DNA of 64,000 bases from NCBI GenBank assembly GCA_050084515.1, contig CM114273.1, positions 40,920,001-40,984,000 on the forward strand, in the 5' to 3' direction. The notes below the pieces were generated by a model. That model made no database searches and had not been told where the DNA came from. It saw only the letters and a list, made by a program, of their open reading frames with translations. Source of the stretch: Blasia pusilla. Taxonomy: Eukaryota; Marchantiophyta; Marchantiopsida; Blasiales. This document shows, in pieces, positions 33,173 through 44,146 of the stretch. Position numbers and translations under genes: made by a program. Position 1 is the stretch's first letter. Each line of letters begins with the position of its first letter.

Positions 33173-35199
33173 CACTAGAAAAAAATGTGGTTTTTATGAT
33201 TAAGGAATGCATAATTGTAGGAAAAAATGACTAAGATTATGAATAGTTTTTTCATTTTAATATAAAGGAAAGCCTATTTTAGTCATATAGTCATGACACA
33301 AATGGTAATAAAAATATCTTAGTCATGCTATAGCCATGAGTTATGACTCATTTGGTTAACGTAATTGTACGTGACTAAATAAGACTACCCATTAAGGTGT
33401 TCATAATTTGTTTTCTTTCATATCATATATTTTTAATTTGAATATTTGATTCTTTAATTATGATAATTCAAGAAAATGTCTTATAAATATAATAGTAACT
33501 AAAATCCTCTAGAATTTATGAAAAATTTTCCTTGTATGTGTGGCCATGTGATGAATATACATATTTTAGTTTAGCTCAAAACTTGTTTGTAAGTGGAATT
33601 CTAATTAAGAAATATGATTTTTGAAATTAAATTAATTACAAAGGAATCTTTCAATTCCAATCTGAGGATCTAAATAGTTAAAATAGATAAAGATATATTT
33701 ACTACTTTATCATTAAAAGGCCATTGAGTAATTCAGTTTTATACTTTCTAAAATAACATGATAAAAACTAGTATATAGAGAGATCTATTATAACACAACC
33801 CATAACTATCTTCTAGTATTGAAATTTTCAATTTTTTGATAGTGTAGGTGGTCGTGGTTGGAGTAAGTATGAATATTTGGTATTATTCCATTTCCATTTC
33901 TTCATGTGAAAAAAAATCCAAACTTGGAATTTTGACTCTAATTTTTATTTTATTTCCTTATTAAAAAATTCTAAAATATTAAATATTTTTTCCACTCCTC
34001 CAAAGAGCTAGGAGGATATCACAATTTAGTCATAAGCGTATCCAACCCCAATAAATAATACATTACCATGTTATGAAATTCTATGATAAACCTCGATAAT
34101 TAATTTACTCATTATGAAGATAATGTCTTCTATATTCAATATCATCACTACTAAACAGAAAATATCATAACTTTAAACTAATACATATATGGGAATGAGA
34201 TGTTTATGGATTTAGTTATTTGTTTCAAAGTTGGAACATGTCTCCTATTGGAATTCAAATTCGCAATCGCAATTTTGGAAGTTGAATTATATTTGAGTTT
34301 CAAGATTCCAATAAGATGATGTAAGAATTTTAATACTCCTCAATTCCTTAAATTCTCAAGACTATCAATTGATATAGAGTTGGTACATCTAAAAGAAGAT
34401 TTTGAGGGTTTGTATGTTTGAAGATCAAATTAAACATGAACTATGGCTATCTTCAAATCATAAAATTTTCCTAAAGCATATGGGGCCATGAAGGAGGATT
34501 TACAGTATATTTTTATGGTCATTTTATTTGAAGCTATGGAATTGAAAATAAAGACTATCAAAGTTTAATATCCTTTTTCATCATACATTTTGAAATTTTA
34601 TTTTTGGCCATTTTATTTTATTTTATTTTAAAAATTAAATCTAGTTTTAATCCGTTCATATTAATCATTCCTATTTTGTGATTTGGAATTTTAGAAATAA
34701 TAAATTTCCACCAAAATCATTATGATGGAACTTTATGCATCAACTTAACATAAGATACACTCATTTAAATTAAATTAATTTGTAATTTTTTAAAAATAGA
34801 GATATTTTCAAAAGAAATAATTCTACCAAAAAACTTGTATGTTTGATATTTTATCATAATTTCTATGATAAATTTCTTATATTATTATAAGATGTTTTTA
34901 AATAAATTATTTATTATTCTAGATATAGAGCTCTACTATTCTAGCTCTTTCCAGATTTCAAAATAAAATAAGTTATGTGTAGGAATTAATTTTTAAAGAA
35001 AATAATAGAAATATGAGTTTGAACAAATATAAATATGTAGAAGGAGAAAATCACATTTATACATGTATTTAAACTTGCTCCATATGTACTTGTAATATTG
35101 TTGGGGCTAGTGGTAGAAGACTCCACTATAGGCCTGATGATGGAGGTTCAAATTTTTCCCAAGACATGTTTTAGCATATCAAGATGATGACTGTAGGAT

Positions 35200-35680
35200 G
35201 GGGGGCATGTATGGATGAATGGAGACAAAGTTAATGGATATTAGATGGGAGATGGAAGCATGGAAAAATGGAATTGATGGACAGAATTTATGTATGGAGT
35301 TCTATGGGGAGAAGCATGGACGGGTGGGGTTAATACTACTTAATAGATGGAGTACAAATAGAGGATGAGGCGTAAGTATAGATGGATCGAAACGGAGTTC
35401 ATGGAAAGATGAAGGATTGAAGCATGGATAAACGGAGTTGAGAAATTGAGTTAATGGATAGAGTTTGGATGGAGAAGCATGGATGGATTTGGTTAATGGA
35501 TGAAGGAGGAGTTGATGGACGGATAGAGGATGATATTAATGGATGGAGTAAGAATGGACAAAAAATTTGATGGACAGGTGGAAGGTGGGAGGGATCCGGT
35601 TTAAGGGTATGGCACATGGATGGAAATAACCGATGGAAGGATGGACAGATGAATGGAGGATGACACATATGGATGGAAAA
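35200..35680 (+). repeat. Degenerate GGATGGA/ATGGATGG minisatellite
   Basis: About 480 bases dominated by variants of ATGGATGGA, GATGGAC, GGATAGAG and GAAGCATGG(A), with almost no cytosine on the plus strand. A longer composite (GAGTT-ATGGA...GGATGGAGAAGCATGGA) recurs near 35300, 35420 and 35480. The minus frame at 35399-35668 is a by-product. Confidence 0.8.
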
Positions 35681-35736
35681 ATTTCTTTGTTCATTAAGTT
35701 GATGTCATCGAATCATTTGCCTCTGTCAGATATGTG

Positions 35737-36636
35737 CAAGGTTGCACACGAACAAAGTCTGTGTTCGCCAACTTATGTTCGTCCCTAGGGTGGACATGTC
35801 TATGCGGGCCTGGGTACCCGTGGCCCGCACTTGAGCCTCCCTCGTCCTTAACATAAACTCGGGCTCAACAGCCCGTACCCATCTTGAAGCCCACACCACC
35901 CAACCTAAGCCCGCATCGGCCCGCCTGCACAGGGTCCGCACCTAGGCTAGTAGGCCCACTTAGGGCCCGCGCATGGCCACGCTGTAGGCCCTAGATGGCC
36001 TCGATCCAGCCTTGTGCGCATGGCTACGGAAAGGTTGCACACGGACATGTCCATATCCGTGCAGGCCCGGATACTCGCGGCCCGCTCCCAGAGCCTGCCA
36101 TGCCCGTAGCGGGCATTCGGATTGGCCGAGCCCGTACAAGTTTTGTGGCCCGTGGCTAGGTTGCATGGCGAGCTCGCGTATTCTGAGCTCGCCATGCGCA
36201 GACCCTGAGCCCGCCCTGCGCAAGCCTGAGCCCTAGCCACGGGCCACAAAAAACCGGTGCGGACTCGGCCAATCCAGGTGCCCGCTACGAGCTTGGCGGG
36301 CTCCGAGGGCAGGCTCCGGGGACGGGCTCGGATGTAGGCCACAGATACCCGGGCGGCATGTCCGTGGAAAAATTCATCTTATGGATGGATTTTTCCGTTT
36401 CCGTTGAACCTTGGGTTGCGGGCCTTGAGCTTGCCTAGTTCGGGCTGGTACGGGTCCCATGTGGGCTAGGCGAGGGCTCGTAGCCTACACACCTATTCTA
36501 TCCCTGCCTTGCCATGTCCGCTTTAGTTCTCACGTCTTGAGCCCGCGCGGGCCATTGGGATGCCAAGAAACCGGTGCAGGGATTGGTTGGGCATGTCCGT
36601 ACCATGAACTAACTTGTTTGTTTCCGTGCAACGTTT
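35737..36636. mobile_element. Short hAT-type element, copy 4 (host of a nested copy)
   Basis: The left end CAAGGTTGCACACGAAC (35737) is followed by AAAGTCTGTGTTCGCC. The right end GTGCAACGTTT is a diverged inverted copy. Flanks GATATGTG (35729-35736) and TCTATGTG (36637-36644) agree at 6 of 8 positions. The core is GC-rich with GCCCGCA-type words. A second family member is inserted inside (36030-36413), so the original element was about 510 bp. Confidence 0.7.
36030..36413. mobile_element. Short hAT-type element, copy 5 (nested)
   Basis: The left end AAAGGTTGCACACGGACATG (first base A instead of C) and right end CCGTTGAACCTTG lie inside copy 4. Flanking 8-mers GGCTACGG (36022-36029) and GGTTGCGG (36414-36421) match at 6 of 8, both differences being transitions. 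The core contains an inverted pair around 36150-36260 (AGGCTCCG, GGGCCACAAA/TTTTGTGGCCC). Confidence 0.72.
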
Positions 36637-37024
36637 TCTATGTGACATGGTAGTCATGATAGTATGATTCACCTTTTCATGTAATATCTACTAACCATGT
36701 TAAGATATGATTTGGCTTTTGAACCTCTACGAATAACTAATCATTTATAATTATTGATGGTGACATACGACTCATACGAATCATAAAACTTAATTATAAA
36801 ATCAAATATTTATATTGATGATAATTTTTTCTTTTTTTAATATTGTATACATAATTTGGAAATTAAATTAAATTTTTGAATTTGGTTTGCAGGTTAAAAT
36901 TAATTAGATTTTGGATGGAAGATGATGAGGGAAAATTGGAGAAGGCTGGGTAATTTTTTTTCAAGATGATGGGATTGACTCTTTATGGACCGGAAGAAGG
37001 AATTGTGATGTTTTATTTCTAGTG

Positions 37025-38980
37025 GGAAAAGTCATGATCTTTCTTTCAAAACACATATTAAGAAAAATTTCTTGAACATTCTCGCTTTTTCAAAAGAGGA
37101 GTTCTTACACTTCAAAAGAGAAGTTCAAAAGAGAACTTCAAAAGAGAAGTTCAATATTTTTCATAAACATTCTCATGAGAAAGATGTCCTAAAGAGTATT
37201 ATCATGAAAAGCAATCATCTACACTAATGACTTCCATATGAAAGTGAACTAACATGCGATCCGAGTGGAACACACTCGTTGAGTTCCATGATGCACCACG
37301 CACATTACAAGTCCTTGAAAACTCCCTTGATTCATACACATTCAAGTTTTGGACTCCATCCATCCATCGCCACTTAGATGTTCCACTTTCATTTGGTTGG
37401 GTTTCGATCACAAATCGATTCACCCATACTCTCCTTTTCATATGAAAACGAAAACTGATGTGGGTTTATACTAGACCCCAACAACGGCCAAAATATGTAT
37501 GCGCAGCTTTCGACAAATGGCCGAAATATGTATGTGCAGCTGGAGAAGCCAGAACCGACGATCTCGCGTGGAGGAAGAAGTGGTGGTTTCAAAGTGCATC
37601 TATCCGCTAATGGGATTCAGAGAATTTCGGACGGAACCCTTTACCCTTTTTCCTCAGCACACATTATGAGAATCCTCATTTTTGGGGTTCTGTCGTTTCT
37701 TTGCGACCGCCGTCGACGTGCAATCGGAGGCAGAGTCAATTCGAAATCTTCTTCTTTTATTTTAAGACTTGTTAGCTCGGGCTTATATTTGTCACCGACG
37801 GATTGAATGAAGCGAACTTTTGGAAAGCACTCATTTTCTGTATCCGTCTAGCGAATAATAATTTCGCAGAGAGGAGGCATCTTACATTTGATTGGGGTTT
37901 ACATGCGGTCGGATTCAGGGAGAGGCGGATTATCCGGTTGTTGGGGATTTGGTGCTCCCATCATCATGGAGTCAATCTTGTTTTCTATTTTTCTGGATCG
38001 ATTGGCAGGCTAGATTTCCTTGAGTTCGTATCACGTGCAGGCCTTATCGAGTTTTCGGCATGCGGCGGTTTTGTGGGGGTTGAAGACTTGAAGTGCGCTC
38101 TGGAATTCGAACCTTGAAATGATTGGCTTTCGTCGAAACTCAGACGAGTTCGATGCGTGTTCGGCGTCCAGTGGCAGTGAAAACGATGAGTATCCGACCG
38201 ATCGCCCGTGTAGCTTGCGGCTATGAAGCTCGACTTCCCCATCTCCTTTCACGTTACTCCAGCGTCGGCCGGTGACACTTCTCCGGCTTTGCCCTTGCCC
38301 TTTTCCCAAGTGAGACGCGTCGGATCACTCGTCTCCTGAGCATCGAGTTCTGTTGTTCAGCGATCCCTTGTGGCCACGAGAAATATCTCGGAAGTGAGGA
38401 ATGATGGAGAGTGGTCCCCGATGCGGACTGGGGTGCCTCATGTACCTCACATATACCTGGAAGTGTTGTGGGCAGTTCGTCGCTTAGCGTCATGGCTGGC
38501 TTAAGTCAAGTCACAGCACGGAGGCAGATTTTAATTTCGGGTCCCACCAGTTGGGGGTGGCAGAAAGAAGGAACGAATCGCGTTGCGTGTTGGCTTTTGT
38601 TTCAAAGATGGCGCATGTGAATTGCGTTGGCAGCGAGATCGATTTGGGCTTCTGCATGTCCGGAAGTCGCACATCGTTGTCGATGTTGCGTGAGCGATTT
38701 TGCACTAGCCGTGTGTAGCACGACGAGGAGCTAGCCCAAGAGGGATTTTTGTCTGCGAGCTCCGAGTAGCAAGCACCAACTGGTGGCTTTTCCAGCTGCA
38801 GCGATTCGCAGTCGGGAAGAAGCTTCAACAATCAACAGAGCTGTGTGGCCCACTTCCTTGCTACTTACTGCCTGTGAACTTGGACAATATTGCGTCCTCG
38901 TCTGCATCTGACTTCCATACAAACAGTGTGATGAGGAAGGTTCTCGCAGTTCGCAAGGGCCGCACCAGTGTCATTCATTT
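37025..38980. other. Balanced-composition DNA, no gene recognised
   Basis: Composition changes to gene-type. A short direct repeat (GGCC(A/G)AAATATGTATG(C/T)GCAGCT) occurs at about 37489 and 37521. Tandem AAAGAGAAGTTC words occur at about 37110-37150. ORFs at 37803-38117 (+) and several minus frames around 38.0-38.8 kb have no recognised domain. An unrecognised gene with introns could be present. Confidence 0.4.
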
Positions 38981-38984
38981 TCAG

Positions 38985-39200
38985 TCCACTCCGTCGTCCG
39001 ATGATGATAGGTAGTTTCCGCATGACCGCATTCCGAACCGGCACCCGTTCCATGGATTCAGCGCTCGTCTATCCGAGCTCGGATGATGACAGGCAGTTTC
39101 TCCAGGACGACACTGAGCATACAGCTGCCCTCCCAATCCATGCTCACAGCCCTCGTCCATCCCCAACTCTGATGATGATAGGCACTTTCTCCGGGGTGGC
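38985..39200 (+). repeat. Three degenerate tandem copies, ~80-bp unit
   Basis: The block (C)TCGTC(Y)-ATCC...(C/T)GATGATGA(T/C)AGGNAGTTTC begins near 38990, 39064 and 39152. Copies two and three share CTCGTC-ATCC before GATGATGA-AGGCA-TTTCTCC. The repeat may lie in a transcribed or coding region, but no protein is recognised. Confidence 0.6.
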
Positions 39201-40340
39201 TTGAAGCATCCAGCTACCCAGTCCAGCGGTTCAACCACCTTTGTCCATGTGCTATCGAATCGCATGTTCAGGACATTGACATTCAAGCCCTCGCATCAAC
39301 GAGCTTGAATTCACCTGCAAGAGGAGTCGGCAGATACCTCGAAGCGACTTGTGGGGTTACTTGTGGAGTTCTTGCGGTTTGACGTTGGCGGAAATTGCAG
39401 GGTACCTACGGGATCGTTTGCGCCATTCTTCGAGGGAGCAACGTCTGCTTTTCCATCCCTCCCTCCGCCTTCGATTGGCACTCAAGATTTGAACTGCTCC
39501 ATGGTGTAAATTTCAAGGAGCCGATTCGGGAGTTTCAGGCGTAAGATGGGACCGAAATGAAGAGTAGTAGTTTAGGGTTTCGTGCGTGATGTCCACGGCG
39601 TAGGGAGGTCTTCTACCGTCCGGAAGAAAAGTTGGCAATTCGAATGGTCCAGATTGCGTGACTCCTATTGCGGGCGGTAAAGATGTCATGCAAACTACAT
39701 ATGCATCTTGAGCGAGGAGCATGGAAGTGGACGATTAGATAAGCTACTAAACATCTATTGTTCCGTACTAGTATCTGTCATCCAGTCAGTGTGACAGTTG
39801 CCCAGGTGGAGAGGAGTCAAAGGACGCTAAACACATCCTTGGATTCCTACAAATCCATTTCGCATGTGGATATATAGTGGGAGGTCTCCGTTAGCGATCG
39901 ACCGCCGGGATGACAGAAAAGTCGCGAAGGGAAGCGAATGCTTCTTTGGACTTGTTGGTATCCAAGTCTGCATTGAAAACATAGGTCAAACCACATTCTC
40001 TGTCAATTTGAATGCGGTAAGCATTCCTCTCTGTTCCCAGCCAATTGCAATGTACACATAGAAATAAGCAATCTGGAACGGATCACAGTTCCCATGGAAA
40101 TGATGCAGTCAGGCCGACAACAATTGCACCGGGATGATCGGCCGGGAGCGTCGTTCTGTTCCTCTGCTTGCTGCAGATCGCAGCTCATTTCATTTCATTT
40201 CACGCAAGAGGAAGCGAATCCACACATTTTCCGTTCGCGAACCGCGAATTTGTGTGACAGGCCGTCACATGTGTCGATATTCATTTCGAGGCTGTCAAGT
40301 ATCAGACATTGAATGGAACAGACAAACCATGCGTTACTTT
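39200..40340. other. Intergenic DNA, no gene recognised
   Basis: Balanced composition with short overlapping frames on both strands. No motif is recognised. Confidence 0.4.
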
Positions 40341-40342
40341 TC

Positions 40343-40657
40343 TAAGATCCATTCTTTTTTGGCTAGTAGCATTCAAGCCGACCTGCGTAATGCTGGCGTG
40401 CACGGCCCCTTGACCGAGGCCTGCATCATCAAGATTCAAGACTTCGAATTCCCGGAGGATATGCCGGCCAGAAATTTCCTGGCCTTCCTCATCATGACTC
40501 GGGACGCCAAGACGCCCCGGCGCCCAGGATTGTCTTCGACAGTCATGACTCCATCCCTGAACTCCTTGTAAATAAAACAGGCGTTGACGCTAACCTGCAA
40601 GGATGGATGGCCGGAGCGATTCATGATCACCGGCCTTATGGGGACACTAAGACATGA
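40343..40657 (+). pseudogene. Coding-like stretch of unknown family with a frame change
   Basis: The frame ending at 40571 has a strong codon pattern with C/G-rich third positions from about 40380 (ADLRNAGVHG, LTEACIIKIQDFEFPEDM, NFLAFLIMTRDAK), unlike its neighbours. At about 40515 the coding character appears to shift to another frame that continues open to 40657 (RIVFDSHDSIPELLV, LQGWMAGAIHDHRPYGD). This suggests one protein interrupted by a single-base frameshift, or a sequencing error. I do not recognise the family. The first part faintly recalls an OB-fold segment such as the RPA70 N terminus, but that is not secure. Confidence 0.4.
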
Positions 40658-40708
40658 GCTTGACCTTGACAATACAGGTAGCCAACATACACATCTGTAT
40701 GTTTACAG

Positions 40709-40862
40709 GGGCTGAGAGTTTCGTTGATGACGGACTGGTCAGCAACGTCAAGAAGTATCGGCTGGTGAACCACACGATGCGTCCCAAGTACACGAACACG
40801 TTTCGACTGGATCACCCAAACGGGGAGGTCCAACCATATCAACCCCACAGCGATGGCAAGAA
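40709..40862 (+). CDS. Possible internal exon of an unknown gene
   Basis: A 154-nt open block is flanked by a good acceptor (GTTTACAG at 40701-40708) and donor (GTAAGT at 40863). It encodes a hydrophilic stretch (VSNVKKYRLVNHTMRPKYT, FRLDHPNGEVQPY) with the same C/G-rich third positions as the block at 40.4-40.65 kb. It may be the next exon of that gene. The gap between them contains no acceptable short-intron donor, so the link is inferred only from proximity and codon bias. Confidence 0.35.
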
Positions 40863-40869
40863 GTAAGTA

Positions 40870-43311
40870 GATCGCCATCCCGACTGGCCATTGAAGATTC
40901 GGTCTTTGTGGCGTGTCAGCCTGTGAGGCCGGTCGTTCTTGAGCACCTAATCAAGGGTTGAGGACGAGGTTCACAGGAAAGAACAATGTACGTCACCGTC
41001 TTCGCACCTTCTAAACCTCTACGATGATTACTTTGTAGCCTCGATCAATCCTGAGCTAACATCGACTTTGGGGATTCCAAAGATTGCGTCTAGCACCTGC
41101 AGCTTGGTCGCATGTCTGTCGTCTACTAGAAGTTGACATGTGACAGTCTACACGACCAACCAATGAATGATGGAAGGCTTACTTACTCGACTCCTCACAG
41201 GTCAAACTGCGCATAAGTCCACTCGATTTATTTGTATTGAGGGCGCTTATTAAAGTGCAACTCTAATTTTGGCAGTGAGCTCAACCGAGTTCCTGCAGCC
41301 GCAGATAGAGTTTCACTTCAACGACGTTCCGCTCCAATCCTCGAAACGATAATAGGCTGCCTAATTCAGGACTTCTAAGATGTTTATTGCGATTCTCGGT
41401 TGGAATTGGAAACCGTGGTGGTGGCACTGCATGCATGTATATGTTGCCCACGCCTAAAGACTACGCCATTGTTTGTTCCAGTTGGCGAGACCTCTTCCGA
41501 AGAGAAGTAAGACAACATGCAAAAAAGAAGAGGGTGGAACCAGAAACGAAGCTCTTTCTCGCTCATATTAACACCAGGCAAGCTAGTGTATCCGGCTGTA
41601 ACCCCCGATCAGACACCGGACATATTTCTCCAGAGTGTTTGATTCATCGTCGCGACAGTGCTCACCGTGAAAGGCGATCAAGCTTGATGTGATCATAAAC
41701 TATATCACGTTCGGTTTTAGGGTTTCCACCATTTGCATCGAACACAAGCTTTCGCTACACGCAGTGGTCGGGATTACGATATTTCAGCGAGATCATACAG
41801 AACTGCATCTAATTACATTGATCCCGGGCCATTTTCATTTACGCCTACAGAATCATTACCAACTTAGCTATCTGCCAAACAGACAGGATACGCGTTTCCA
41901 AATCATACGGCAAGAATGGTCGGATTGCAATGGTCAGAACTTGGCTAGTTGACATTCTCCTGATCTGGTGTCATGGAAAGTATAACGGGAACTATGGGGG
42001 AAAGTGTTCCGTATTGAGAAGACTACATTCTTTGGAGAAGAGCGCGATTCCATTTGCACTCGACAAGTAGACACAGGGCATGAATAGAAGGAGATGAGAA
42101 CCGCATCTGTCGCGTTTAAGAACGGGGACTGAAGCCTAATCTGGAAGCGTGATTAGCCGCATGAAAGTGCGGAGGCATAGCTGGAATCGCGCTTTACAAG
42201 GGTCGATACCATTCTGCAACCGATGCTTGGAGGAGATATCGAGTCAGATCCCTTTCATTTTGATTCTTAAAGAGCTCCGATCTTCGCGTTATCCCGCAAA
42301 CATTGCGGAGTAAGCGCAGCTCCGACCGCGGGGCGGAAGGAAAGGCTCCGCATTCGAGTTACCTCAACGCTCGTGGGAATCCGGAGAAGGTGCACATGTT
42401 CGCTACTTGGTTAAAAACAAATCCCGTAAATCAATCTCCTCTCAGGAAACCAAACCCGTGATGCCATATCGTGCTGCTGGTAGAAAATAGTCCATTCTTT
42501 CCCGGAATAGCCCAGCCCGCTCAAGAATCCTATTCTGCCCCCGTACAGACATTCAAATGACTAACAGCCTTCCATCCCCTGAAGCCGTCCGTCATGAACC
42601 TCGTCCGAGAAACTTGAAGTTCGTGCCAGACAGAGCCTCTAGTTACCAGTGATCGACTCTCTACTTCCGGGGGTTTCCTGCGGCTCGCTGAGATGCATCC
42701 GACACAACAACAACAACAACTCCCCTCTTACTTTTCAACGCTTCAACTCTTCGATCTGTTGCAATTCGGCAGGCCCGGCATCTGCGGTGTCGACTTCGTC
42801 ATGAATCATCATCGCGAAGAGTCCTTGAAGACCTCGCCGAGTCGCCGACTCGATAAGAGTAATGAATGAATGAATGAACCAGCATGTGTGGGGTGATTGA
42901 TTGAGACCTGAACTAATGCCCGGCCGGTGAGCCGGGCTCATTCGCTGGATTTGCTGGAACAACAACGCTTCGGCGCGAGCGCACGTGTATTCAACTCGTG
43001 TGCAAACGACCGAAAGGAATTGACTGTTAGCAATTATGACGATCTTCGTGAGTTGAGATTGAATGACATGGCATAATCGTGAGCACCGAGCTCATTGTCG
43101 CCACTTCGCAATTGGTACGTACGACGTGAGCTGGCCATGAGAAGAAAAGTAAATCAAGATTTTTACGATAAACATCGAAATCGCTCGAGTCCTTTTTGAT
43201 TTTCAAATCTCCTCGCTATTGTCATCCTTCCTCTGCTCTGCTGCTGTCACTCCCTCTCTCCCTTTAACTTCGGCCCGTTCAACTTGTAAACCATGACACA
43301 ACTCGCGATGG
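40870..43311. other. Intergenic DNA with short simple repeats
   Basis: No recognised gene. Short runs of CAA (about 42703-42719) and AATG (about 42860-42877) are present. The ORF at 41387-41692 (+) has no recognised domain. Confidence 0.4.
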
Positions 43312-43405
43312 ATACGGAATTCGACCTCGTGCGCAAATTACAATACTATCTATCCTATCCTATATTGTTTGATTGTAATTTGCGCACGAGGCTGAAGTCC
43401 GTATA
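43312..43405. repeat. Foldback: 20-bp perfect stem within a ~33-bp imperfect stem
   Basis: CCTCGTGCGCAAATTACAAT (43325-43344) is perfectly complementary to 43372-43391. Outside it ATACGGA(A/C)TTC... (43312-43324) pairs imperfectly with 43392-43405. The loop is 27 nt of CTATC/CTATCC words. The size and shape fit a small foldback transposon or a microRNA-like precursor; no mature product can be assigned. Confidence 0.85.
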
Positions 43406-44146
43406 GCATAATATAAGATCGCATCTACCAGCTTTTCAGTTCCATTGAACACGTCGTCCCTGAACACTAGAAGAAATCTGCTCGGCGCGTTCTAGGGATT
43501 GACCGATTCCTACAAAAGGAGATCATAGTTGCGCTCATTTCCGTATAGCGGGATTCGATGGTGAGAGAAGAAAGACTACGCGTATTGCACGGTTGCACAG
43601 GCGGATCGACTTACCACAAGGCCCGATCGATCGGGACAGCACTTCTCTTGTGTACTAACTAAAAGGTATGACGATTATGACGTTTCACACATGCGATTTC
43701 TTTGGGTCGGGTCCTCGGGACACGAACGCACAACAAGTGTGAAAGATTCCCTCTTCGTCTTGCCGAACCAGTTGTACTCTGCATCTCAATATCCGAAACA
43801 ACAATGACGATGAAAATGACAATAACTGCAGGAGTACTCCTTCCCATTGCACAGCACAAGATGCTGGAGAAGTACGACCGTAGCTCACTTTCCTCGAGTC
43901 CAAGTCGTCTACAAAATCCTTGCCCTTGCTATGATCCTCTCGGAAGGGTACTTGACTCTTTGAGTGCCCTCTTTTGTTTTTCAAAAGGGTTTCAGATTCA
44001 TCTTTTTCTTCGGAAGGGAACATCTTCATGTTGAAATCTACGAGTGGGAAGAAGTGGGTTCTTAGAGCTACCGGTTGAAAATGAAAATTTTGAGTGCTTT
44101 CTAAAAGAGTTTAGGGTTGCATGGTCAAGAGTTGAAAGTCCTTGGA
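43406..44146. other. Spacer before the tandem array
   Basis: Overlapping frames on both strands near 43659-44034 have no recognised motif. TTGACTCTTTGAGTGCCCTCTTTTGT at 43950-43975 nearly matches the LINE 3' flank at 7958-7984, so a 3' scrap of that LINE family may lie here. Confidence 0.4.

Larger units (their letters stand above)
33173..37024. mobile_element. Candidate non-autonomous CACTA element
   Basis: The left end CACTAGAAAAAAATGTGGTTTTTATGA (33173) closely matches the other CACTA end at 20314. A candidate right end, TTTATTTCTAGTG, finishes at 37024. AGTCAT/ATGACT words cluster near both ends (33290-33390 and 36650-36800). The flanking triplets GAA and GGA differ by one base, so the 3-bp duplication is imperfect and the pairing of ends is provisional. 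The interior is AT-rich and non-coding apart from the minisatellite and nested hAT-type elements listed separately. Confidence 0.5.

Noticed and set aside
20314-37024. One 16.7-kb CACTA element from the first CACTA end to the TAGTG at 37024
   Set aside because: The flanking triplets CGT and GGA do not match, and a second CACTA end at 33173 is a better partner.
40380-40570. Assignment of the coding-like block to the RPA70 N-terminal OB fold
   Set aside because: The resemblance is limited to a loose hydrophobic pattern and is not enough for a call.
40678-40708. A 31-nt intron joining the coding-like block to the exon at 40709
   Set aside because: Too short for a plant spliceosomal intron.
44110-44125. 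TTTAGGG-like telomere word
   Set aside because: A single occurrence, not a telomeric array.
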